From positions 1-64,000 of the forward strand of contig VHCY01000002.1 of NCBI GenBank assembly GCA_016871595.1: a stretch of DNA of 64,000 nucleotides. The letters run 5' to 3'. Numbering within the stretch: position 1 is the first letter of the stretch; every line of letters begins with the position of its first letter. Shown in pieces: positions 18,344 to 25,401 of this stretch. The DNA comes from Verrucomicrobiota bacterium (lineage in GTDB: Bacteria; Verrucomicrobiota; Verrucomicrobiia; Opitutales; Opitutaceae). Made by a program: the position numbers and the translations under genes. A model generated the notes under the pieces. That model was not told the origin of the DNA and searched no databases. It saw nothing but the letters and a program-made list of their open reading frames with translations.

Positions 18344-19070
18344 TGCCGGCCATCCGGTCCGTCGCGTGGGAGGTGTGGAACGTGGCGTGCGCCTGCCGGC
18401 GGCCGACGGTGGCGAGGTCGTAGCGCTTGCCGCCGGCGACCTGGGAATCGAAGACCTTGAGCAGGTCGAGGGCGAGGTCGGGATGGCGGCCCGCATCCAA
18501 GGCGACCTTGTCGGCATCGACCAGCCAGTCGAGGTCGCGCCAGACCTCGCAGCCGAGCACGCGGCGGGGCCGGCGTGCGGCCGGCAGGCGGCGGAGGGCC
18601 TCGAGGCAGCGCAGGAAGACCGCCACGTGGGTGTCGTGTTTGTCGGCCGGGTTGTGCAGGTAAACCACCTGCGCAGCGCAGCCCCCGAAGATCAGATCGA
18701 GGTCGGCCGCGACGCCCGGGTGCCCGGGTGACTTCACCACGCTGCTGGGATGCGCGAGCTGGAGCTGGATCGCGTACCGCCCCAGCCGCGCGGCGGCGCG
18801 CTGCTCCTCGCGGCGCACCCCCTGCATCTGCGCGTCATCGAGGTGCGCATAGGGCCCGGTGCGCGGGGAACCGGCGCCGTTGGTGACCACGACGCCGCCG
18901 AACGCGAGCCCGGGTTGATCGAGGCAATCGCTGATGCCCGCGTGCGCCATAATCTCAATGTCATCCTGGTGCGCGCCGAGGCAGAGGTGCGTGACCCGGC
19001 CGAGCGCCGCCTCGGCGCTCGGGTCGGTGGCGGAAAACAGGATGTCAGCCTGAGGTTGGGTGAGTTTCAT
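18219..19070 (-). CDS. PIG-L family deacetylase (stand-alone, intact zinc site)
   Basis: A 283-aa metal-dependent N-deacetylase of the LmbE/PIG-L type, which usually removes acetyl from N-acetylglucosamine-containing substrates. ATG 19070 starts MKLTQPQADILFSATDPSAE. The zinc motif appears as 'LGAHQDDIE' (His34, Asp36, Asp37) with Gln in place of the usual Pro, and the second half of the site is 'NPADKHDTHVAV', which has the HxxH pair. No signal peptide is seen, so it is cytoplasmic. It is the last gene of a minus-strand operon with a ROK kinase-like gene only 8 bp upstream and the kinase-NagB-PIG-L fusion before that. Role in amino-sugar processing is inferred from these neighbours. Confidence 0.88.
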   Translation of the reverse strand: MKLTQPQADILFSATDPSAEAALGRVTHLCLGAHQDDIEIMAHAGISDCLDQPGLAFGGVVVTNGAGSPRTGPYAHLDDAQMQGVRREEQRAAARLGRYAIQLQLAHPSSVVKSPGHPGVAADLDLIFGGCAAQVVYLHNPADKHDTHVAVFLRCLEALRRLPAARRPRRVLGCEVWRDLDWLVDADKVALDAGRHPDLALDLLKVFDSQVAGGKRYDLATVGRRQAHATFHTSHATDRMAGITWAMDLTPLIQDPALSPEAYTLGYLERLQTDVRDRMRRFA

Positions 19071-19078
19071 CGATGGAA

Positions 19079-20476
19079 TCAGACCGGGCGGAGGGCGGGC
19101 AGGCTGGCGGCGGCGATCGCTTGGCCGTGGCGTTTGTCCTTCTCGTCCGGGGTGTGCAAGCGGACCCGGGCGGCAAGTTCCGGAAAATCGGCGCGGAGGA
19201 CCTCGCGGGCCCGCTGCAGCAACCGGTCGCCGCCGGCGCCGGAGGTCACGCGGCCCAGCACGAGGAGGTGGCGCAGGGCGTAAAAGTCGGCGTAGTGGGC
19301 GATCGCGTAGCCGAAGGAGGTGCCGATCGACTCGTAGATCCGGGCGGCGCGCTCGTCCCCGGCCGCCATCGCCTCCTGCACGCGGATCAGCTGTTCCGGC
19401 AGGGGCAGGCCGGCGGGAAACTCCAGCCCGGCGACGGGGGCGAGCCGACCGACCGCCTGCTGCGAGAAGTATTGCACCCCGCAACCGGCGTCGCCGGACC
19501 ACTCGTCCCGCGGGGCCTCCGGGTGGTAGTCGACCGGCGCGAAGGCCAACTCGTTCAGCCACGGGGTGATGCCGCCGGAAGGCGTCACGTAGCCCGCGGC
19601 GAGGCTGGTGCCCATCGCGATGCCGAGCACGGCGCCGTCGCCGAGGCTCATCGAACCCGCGAGCGCGGTGACCTCGCCGTCGTTGGCGACCTCGAAGGGC
19701 ACGCCGCCCCAGCGCTCCTGGAGGGTGAAGAACATCCGGCGCACGTGCGCTTCGAACGCCGCGGCCGGCACCCCTCGGAACAGGGAGGCGACCCGCACCT
19801 CGTTGTTCACGTAAATGCCCGCGGCGCTGCCGCCGATCGCATCCACCCGCGGCAGGTGGCGGGCCGCCCGGACGAGGGAGTCGTGGATCCCCTCGAGGTG
19901 GTAGTCCGGGTCCTGCTGGAAGTAGGGATCCCAGGCGATCTCCTCCGAGTAGACCACCTTGCCGTCGATGACCGCGGCGGCCTTGCGGTCGCTGCCGCCC
20001 AGGTCGAACCCGATCCGGCACCCGTCGAGGTGGCGGCCCACCGGCAAGGCGGCGACGGCCTCCGCGGGCAGTTCCGCGAGCGGCTGCGCCTCGATCCGGA
20101 ACGCAGCCCGGAAGGTGCGTTCGCCCATAAAGGCGTGGTCGAAGGCGCGCGCGCCGCCGGGGGCGTACACCGCCGCGAGATGACGGGCGACCTCGTCGGC
20201 CCCGCCCACGGAGACGTGGCAGCCGCCCCGTTGCCAGAGGAGGAACTTGAGCAGGCGCTCGGCGTAAACCAGCGTCAGCGCCGCCTGCGGATGACCCGCG
20301 CCCAGCACGCGACTGTCGTGCCGCGAGACCGCGCCGCCCGGGGAGCGGAGCACGAGCACGAAGGGCCGCGCCCCGGGATCCGCGGCGACCAGCGCCCCGT
20401 AGGCGCGGTTCCAGATGGCGGCCGGGACGAAGTGTCGCTCGAGGGACGGCCGCAGGGAGGGGGCCAGAGCGAGCAT
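19079..20476 (-). CDS. ROK-family sugar kinase-like protein with long N-terminal extension
   Basis: A 465-aa protein whose phosphate-binding motif 'IGFDLGGSDRKAAAVIDGKVV' appears only at about residue 155. The rest follows the ROK plan: 'VDAIGGSAAGIYVNNEVRVA', 'VPFEVANDGEVTALAGSMS' and 'AVLGIAMGTSLAAGYV', the latter forming the second phosphate loop. The first 150 residues contain no domain I can name ('HFVPAAIWNRAYGALVAAD'). ATG 20476 is used; a TTG at 20491 would overlap the previous stop. The gene starts 11 bp after the NagB fusion stop and is followed at 8 bp by the PIG-L gene. ROK proteins phosphorylate hexoses such as glucose, N-acetylglucosamine or N-acetylmannosamine; this one has no DNA-binding domain. 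Confidence 0.85.
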   Translation of the reverse strand: MLALAPSLRPSLERHFVPAAIWNRAYGALVAADPGARPFVLVLRSPGGAVSRHDSRVLGAGHPQAALTLVYAERLLKFLLWQRGGCHVSVGGADEVARHLAAVYAPGGARAFDHAFMGERTFRAAFRIEAQPLAELPAEAVAALPVGRHLDGCRIGFDLGGSDRKAAAVIDGKVVYSEEIAWDPYFQQDPDYHLEGIHDSLVRAARHLPRVDAIGGSAAGIYVNNEVRVASLFRGVPAAAFEAHVRRMFFTLQERWGGVPFEVANDGEVTALAGSMSLGDGAVLGIAMGTSLAAGYVTPSGGITPWLNELAFAPVDYHPEAPRDEWSGDAGCGVQYFSQQAVGRLAPVAGLEFPAGLPLPEQLIRVQEAMAAGDERAARIYESIGTSFGYAIAHYADFYALRHLLVLGRVTSGAGGDRLLQRAREVLRADFPELAARVRLHTPDEKDKRHGQAIAAASLPALRPV

Positions 20477-20487
20477 CGGAGTGGCGA

Positions 20488-23400
20488 TCAATCGAGGTGC
20501 GCGCGGGAGAAGCCCTCGAGGGCCTCGTAGTCGGCCAAACCCAGCTTGTCGTAATTGGCCGCCAAGGCGCGGTTCTGCTGCTCCGCCTGCTGCCAGGGTT
20601 CGCGGAGACCGGCGGCCACCGGCGTCTGGCTGCGCTGGGACTTGTGGTGGAACACGGCTTGGATCTTCTGTGCCAGCTCACGCGGGCTGAGCGGCACCGC
20701 CATTTCGATTTCCGCCGCCTCCCACGGCTGCTCGACCCCGCGGTACGCCCAGATCCGGCAGTCCTTGGCCCATGCCTCGCCGGCCACCTGCCGCCACACC
20801 TGCCGGACCAATTGGTAGCCGACCGCGGTGATCGAAGAAGGGTCGTCCCGCTCGCCCGTGAGGAAAATCTGGTTTGGCGTCAGGTCGCGCAGCAGCTTGG
20901 CCACCGCCGCCAAGTCCTCCGCGCCGGGCGCGAACTGGCGGTAGCGCCCGCGCTCGTAGAACCCGAGGTCGAGGAAGCGGGCCTGGCCCGGACCGTAGCC
21001 GCAATCTCGCAGCGAGGCGCGCGCCTCCCCGCGGCGCAGGAGGCCTTTCAGCCGGCGGATCGAGGTCGAGTCCGCGGCAAAGGCCGCCTTTTCCAGGAGT
21101 TCCTTGCGGGTCGTCCGCGCAAACTCCGCCACCGGACCCTCCGCCCGCGCAAGGGTCTCCGCGATGTCGCCCACGAGGTCCGCCGCCATCACCGCCTCCT
21201 CATCCGGCACGGCGAGATTGCCGGAGGTCAGGTAGACGACCGTGACGGCGTGCCCCTGGTCCTTGAGCCGGCGCAGCGTGCCTCCCATCCCGAGCACGTC
21301 GTGGGAGGGCTCCGGGCTAAAGACCACCACCCGCTTCGGGAACGGCAGGGCCCGCTCGGGGCGAGAGCTGTCGTCCGCGTTGGGCTTGCCGCCGGGCCAA
21401 CCGGTGATCGTGCGCTGGATCTCGTTGAAGATCCTGATGTTCAACCCGTAGCTCGGGCCCTGCTCGGTCAGGAGATCCGCCATCCCGTGCTCGCTGTAAT
21501 CCTCGTCCAGCAGCTTCAGCACCGGTTTCCCAACGGTCTGCGAGAGCCACATCACCGCGCGGCGGGCGAGCACCGGGCTCCATTCGACCGGAGTGACCAA
21601 CCACGGGTGGCGGACCCGGGTGAGCGAAGACGCCGCGGCCGCGTCGAGCAGGAAGCGGACCTGCGGGTGTCCCTGCAGGAAACTGGCCGGCAGGGCATCG
21701 GAAGGCGGGGCCTCGACGGCGGCGGCGACGACGGCGGCCTTGGACTCGCCCCACGCGAGCAGCACGATGCGGCGCGCGTCGAGGATGGAGCCGACGCCCA
21801 GCGTGATGGCGTGACGGGGCACATTGGCCTCGCCGAGGAAGTCGCGGGCCGCATCGCGCCGGGTGAGACCATCGAGGGTCACGAGGCGGGTGCGGGACTC
21901 CCGGCTGGAGCCGGGCTCGTTGAAGCCGATGTGGCCGGTGCGGCCAATGCCGAGCACCTGCAGGTCGAGGCCGCCCGCGGCGCGGATCCGCTCCTCGTAG
22001 CGCCGGCACCACGCGAACACCTCGCCGCGCGGGACCGTGCCATCCGGGACGTTCACGTTGGCCGCCGGGATGTCGAGGTGGTTGAAGAGCTGCTCGTGCA
22101 TGAAGCGCCAGTAGCTCTCTGGGTGCTCGCGCGGGAGCCCGTAGTACTCGTCGAGGTTGAAGGTGATGACGTTGCGGAAGCTCAGGCCCTCCTCGCGATG
22201 CAGCCGGATCAGCTGCCGGTACAACCGGACCGGGGTGGAACCGGTGGCGAGGCCGAGCACCGTCGGCTTGCCGGCGCGGTCGTGGGCGCGAATCAGTTCG
22301 GCGATTTCGCCCGCCAGCCGGGCGCAGGCGTCATCAGCCGCCGGGAAGATCTCGGTCGCGATGCGCTCGCGCTGCTGGGACTCGCTGGAGGTGGGGATCA
22401 TAGGGGCGGAAGCGGTGGCGGTTGAAGTGCGGCGAGTGCGGGCGGCAAGGCGGCGGACGACCGCCTCCATCGCCTCGCGCTGGTCCTCCAGGCTCCGCAC
22501 CAGCGCGAACTGGCTGCGGGCCCGGTCGAGGTTGTGGCCTTCGCGATGGATGCGGAAATAGGCGTCGCCCTCGAGGTGATCGGTCAGGAAGCGCATCCCG
22601 ATCTCGAGGGCGATCAGGCGGCCCGCGAACGCGAGTTGACCGATCTCGGCCTCGTTCAGCAATCCACCCGTGCCCGCCAGGTAGCCCTCGACCAGCGCCT
22701 CGAAGATTTCCGGCCGCGCGCGCACCTTGGCCAGGTCACGCTCGTCCTCGGGCGCAGCGTTCGTCGCGGAACGCACTAGGTCCCCGAAGTCGTAGAGCGC
22801 CAGCCCTGGCATCACGGTGTCGAGGTCGATGACGCAGAGCCCGGCCCCGGTGCGATCGTCGATCAGGACGTTGTTCAGCTTGGTATCGTTGTGGGTGACG
22901 CGTTCGGGCAACTCCCCCCGCGCGTGCAGGTCGAGCAGCCGGTCGACCATCGGCTGGCGCTCGCGGACGAAGGCCAATTCGGCGGCGACCCCCGCCGCCC
23001 GGCCCCGCCGGTCCTCGGATGCGACGCGGACCAGGGCGTCAAAACGGTGCCGCGTGTGGTGGAAATCCGGAATCGTCTCCCGGAGGCGCTCCCCGGGCAG
23101 GTCGCCCAGCATACGTTGGAACTCCCCGAACGCGCGCGCCGCCTCCCGCGCCATCGCGGGGCCCCGGATCACGTCGTGCGAGGTCGCGTCCCCGATGAAC
23201 ACATAGCAGCGCCAAGCGCCGGTCGCGTCCCGCAGCAGGTTTTCCCCGCCCCGGGTCGGGATCAGCGTGAGGACACGCCGTTGCGGGTCCGGCACCCCGG
23301 CGGCGAGCGCCCGCCGCCCGGCGTGGGCCGTGACCCGCGCCACGTTCTCCATCACGGCGTCCACGTCGCGGAAGACGTGCTCGTTGATCCGCTGGAGAAT

Positions 23401-23565
23401 GTAGCGGGTGGCGACGCCGGCCTGCTCGAAGGTGACCGCGAAGGTGTCGTTGATGTGCCCGTTGCCGTGGGGCGCCCCGCCGCAGTAGGTGCCGCCGAGC
23501 CGGAAGGCGGCGGCGACCGAGCGGAGGACGGCGGCGTCGATGGTCGCGGAGGGCATCCCAACCAT
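20488..23565 (-). CDS. N-acetylhexosamine kinase-like / NagB / PIG-L-like fusion protein
   Basis: One uninterrupted frame of about 1025 aa joins three parts. Residues 1-375 are an aminoglycoside-phosphotransferase-fold kinase resembling N-acetylhexosamine 1-kinase: 'GHINDTFAVTF', 'RVTHNDTKLNNVLIDD' (catalytic Asp) and 'CVIDLDTVMPGLALYDFGD'. A 14-residue Arg/Thr/Ser/Ala linker follows. From Met389 (22401) comes glucosamine-6-phosphate deaminase: 'VLGLATGSTP', 'FNLDEYYGLP' and 'GIGRTGHIGFNEPGSS'. From about residue 740 the PIG-L-like domain follows, 'VFSPEPSHDVLGMGGTL', but with zinc ligands replaced. NagB converts glucosamine-6-phosphate to fructose-6-phosphate and ammonia. NagB plus PIG-L in one chain is known; the kinase in the same frame is unusual. 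An internal start at 22401 could also yield separate NagB-PIG-L protein. First frame start is ATG 23565 or 23556. Confidence 0.8.
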   Translation of the reverse strand: MVGMPSATIDAAVLRSVAAAFRLGGTYCGGAPHGNGHINDTFAVTFEQAGVATRYILQRINEHVFRDVDAVMENVARVTAHAGRRALAAGVPDPQRRVLTLIPTRGGENLLRDATGAWRCYVFIGDATSHDVIRGPAMAREAARAFGEFQRMLGDLPGERLRETIPDFHHTRHRFDALVRVASEDRRGRAAGVAAELAFVRERQPMVDRLLDLHARGELPERVTHNDTKLNNVLIDDRTGAGLCVIDLDTVMPGLALYDFGDLVRSATNAAPEDERDLAKVRARPEIFEALVEGYLAGTGGLLNEAEIGQLAFAGRLIALEIGMRFLTDHLEGDAYFRIHREGHNLDRARSQFALVRSLEDQREAMEAVVRRLAARTRRTSTATASAPMIPTSSESQQRERIATEIFPAADDACARLAGEIAELIRAHDRAGKPTVLGLATGSTPVRLYRQLIRLHREEGLSFRNVITFNLDEYYGLPREHPESYWRFMHEQLFNHLDIPAANVNVPDGTVPRGEVFAWCRRYEERIRAAGGLDLQVLGIGRTGHIGFNEPGSSRESRTRLVTLDGLTRRDAARDFLGEANVPRHAITLGVGSILDARRIVLLAWGESKAAVVAAAVEAPPSDALPASFLQGHPQVRFLLDAAAASSLTRVRHPWLVTPVEWSPVLARRAVMWLSQTVGKPVLKLLDEDYSEHGMADLLTEQGPSYGLNIRIFNEIQRTITGWPGGKPNADDSSRPERALPFPKRVVVFSPEPSHDVLGMGGTLRRLKDQGHAVTVVYLTSGNLAVPDEEAVMAADLVGDIAETLARAEGPVAEFARTTRKELLEKAAFAADSTSIRRLKGLLRRGEARASLRDCGYGPGQARFLDLGFYERGRYRQFAPGAEDLAAVAKLLRDLTPNQIFLTGERDDPSSITAVGYQLVRQVWRQVAGEAWAKDCRIWAYRGVEQPWEAAEIEMAVPLSPRELAQKIQAVFHHKSQRSQTPVAAGLREPWQQAEQQNRALAANYDKLGLADYEALEGFSRAHLD

Positions 23566-23605
23566 CCAAGGACCCGCCGCGACCGGCGCAACACGTGTTT
23601 TCGGA

Positions 23606-24238
23606 TCAGGCGGCGAGGGCGTGGCAAGCGAGGAACAGCTCCTCGTCGTCGAGCGCCGGCACGCGGGCGAGCTGCGAGCGGACCGCCGGTTCCCAGAGGG
23701 ACGCCCGGAGGGGGGCGAGCAGCCGCGGCGGCAGATCCGGCTCGGCCACCCGGCGCAGGATCGCGAGCGCCTGGCGGCTGGCCGGCAGGCCGAGCCACTG
23801 CAGCAGCCCGAACGCGCCCTCCCGACCGTGCACCGCCGAGATCTCCGCCCACGCGGCGGCACCGCCGCCCCGCAGCTCGGGATGCGCCGCGAGGAAGCAG
23901 GCGAGCACCGGCGTCTGTTGCAGCTCCGGGATGAGGTCCGGGCACCGCAGGGCCACCAGCAGCGCCGCCATCCGGCCGTGCGAGTAACGGTGGAGCAATC
24001 CCCGCACCTCCGGCGGAACGTACTCCAGGAACCGCCGCCACGCCGCCCCACCCACCCCGAGGGCCGCCGAGGCCAGCGCTCCCGGGGACGGATCCTCCGC
24101 CTCCCAGCGGCCCGGGATCACCTCGCGGTGAAACGCCGCCTCGGGCCAGGCGGTGACGCGGTGGCGGTAACCATCGTGGATCCAGTGCAGGGAACCGGGG
24201 GCAGTGTCGGGGCCGGAAGCGCGGCGAGGGGAGTTCAT
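23606..24238 (-). CDS. Protein of unknown function heading the amino-sugar operon
   Basis: A 210-aa protein that I do not recognise. It starts at ATG 24238 (MNSPRRASGPDTAPGSLHWIHDGYRH) and ends 40 bp before the kinase-NagB fusion on the same strand. The sequence is rich in Leu, Ala, Arg and Pro and looks all-helical from about residue 60, with repeated patterns such as 'RYSHGRMAALLVALRCPDLIPELQQ' and 'LLQWLGLPASRQALAILRRVAEPDLPP' that could be short HEAT/ARM-like helices. No signal peptide or membrane segment is seen. It is divergent from the WYL regulator and shares the small intergenic region that contains an inverted repeat. Reality as a gene is supported by its position and lack of any competing frame. 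Confidence 0.6.
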   Translation of the reverse strand: MNSPRRASGPDTAPGSLHWIHDGYRHRVTAWPEAAFHREVIPGRWEAEDPSPGALASAALGVGGAAWRRFLEYVPPEVRGLLHRYSHGRMAALLVALRCPDLIPELQQTPVLACFLAAHPELRGGGAAAWAEISAVHGREGAFGLLQWLGLPASRQALAILRRVAEPDLPPRLLAPLRASLWEPAVRSQLARVPALDDEELFLACHALAA

Positions 24239-24260
24239 ACCTGCAGCTTAGCACCCGGGT

Positions 24261-24277
24261 GGGACATAGCTTGTCCC
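24261..24277. promoter_or_regulatory. Inverted repeat, candidate operator between divergent genes
   Basis: The 67-bp gap between the unknown minus-strand gene and the WYL regulator contains gggaca-tagct-tgtccc, a perfect 6+6 inverted repeat with a 5-base spacer. Two further copies of the half-site TGTCC follow at about 24291 and 24299 (ctgtccggctgtccg). The location, between a regulator and a divergent operon, is where an autoregulatory operator is expected. Binding by the WYL protein is inference. Confidence 0.5.
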
Positions 24278-24305
24278 AGCCGGCAAAAGCTGTCCGGCTG
24301 TCCGC

Positions 24306-25301
24306 GTGCCCGCCCCCTACCACACCTCCCGGCCCCCGATGGAACGGATGCTGCGGATCCACGACGAGCTGCGCCGCGGCGCCTTCACGAACTGCACCAA
24401 GCTGGCCGCCGCCCTCGAGGTCTCCCGCAAGACGATCGTGCGCGACATCGCCTTTATGCGCGACCGGCTCGACCTCCCGGTCGAGTTCGACCCCCTGATC
24501 AACGCGTACCGCTACACCCACCCGGTCGCCGCCTTCCCCACCGTCAACGTCACCGAGGGCGAGCTGCTCGCCCTGCTCGTCGCGCGCAAGGCCCTCGAGC
24601 AGTACCGAGGCACCCCTTTCCACCGGCAGCTGGAGGCCTCGTTCGACAAGCTGACCGGCGGGCTCAAGGACCGGATCTCCTTCTCGCCCGCCGACGAGCT
24701 ACAGTCCGTGTCCTTCCGCAACACGGGCCTCGGCCGGGCGGACCTTGCGGTGTTCAACGCGCTGAGCACCGCCGTCCTCCGCCAGCGGGCGGTGGAGTTC
24801 GAGTACCGCAAGCCGGGGGAATCCCGGGCCGCGCGCCGCCGGGTCGACCCCTACCACCTCGCGCACCGCGAGAACCTCTGGTACCTCGTCGCCCACGACC
24901 CGGAGCGCGGCGCCCTCCGCACCTTCGCCCTGCCGCGGATCGGGCAGGTGAAGGTCCTCCACGCCCGCTTCACCCGGCCGGCCGACTTCTCGCCGGAACG
25001 CTTCTTCGCCTCCGCCCTCGGGGTGCTCGGCGGCGCCGGCAATTTCCGGGTCGTGGTACGCTTTTCCGCCGCCGTGGCCGACCGGGTACGCGAGCGGGAA
25101 TGGCACGAGTCCCAGGAACTGAGCCCGCTCCCGGATGGAGGCGTGGAACTCACCCTCCGGCTGGGGGCCCTGGCCGAGGTCGCCGGCTGGATCCTTTCCT
25201 GGGGGCCCGATGCCGAGGTGGTGCGCCCGCCGGAACTGCGGCGCCGCCTCGCCGCCGCCGCCACCGCCCTCTCCGCGCGTTATTCCGCGGATTCCGCGTG
25301 A
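24306..25301 (+). CDS. HTH/WYL-domain transcriptional regulator
   Basis: A 331-aa YafY-type regulator. The N-terminal helix-turn-helix is 'GAFTNCTKLAAALEVSRKTIVRDIAFMRDRL' (about residues 25-60). The WYL ligand-sensing domain covers about 145-215 and contains 'RRRVDPYHLAHRENLWYLVAHDPERGALRTF', where the family's W-Y-L triplet is visible. A C-terminal WCX-like extension follows to about residue 320. GTG 24306 is the longest start; ATG at 24339 (MERMLRIHDELRRG) is also possible and would begin closer to the HTH. The gene is divergent from the amino-sugar operon, so it is the likely local regulator of that operon. Such proteins may sense nucleotides, ssDNA or small ligands; the signal is unknown. 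Confidence 0.88.
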   Translation: MPAPYHTSRPPMERMLRIHDELRRGAFTNCTKLAAALEVSRKTIVRDIAFMRDRLDLPVEFDPLINAYRYTHPVAAFPTVNVTEGELLALLVARKALEQYRGTPFHRQLEASFDKLTGGLKDRISFSPADELQSVSFRNTGLGRADLAVFNALSTAVLRQRAVEFEYRKPGESRAARRRVDPYHLAHRENLWYLVAHDPERGALRTFALPRIGQVKVLHARFTRPADFSPERFFASALGVLGGAGNFRVVVRFSAAVADRVREREWHESQELSPLPDGGVELTLRLGALAEVAGWILSWGPDAEVVRPPELRRRLAAAATALSARYSADSA

Positions 25302-25401
25302 CCTTTCCTCGCTCCGCTCGTCAGGGCCCTCCGCCGACACTCTGGTGTTGCAGCCCGCGCTCCGGTCGGCGTCCTTCCTCCCACCGTTCGCCCCCTTCCC
25401 C

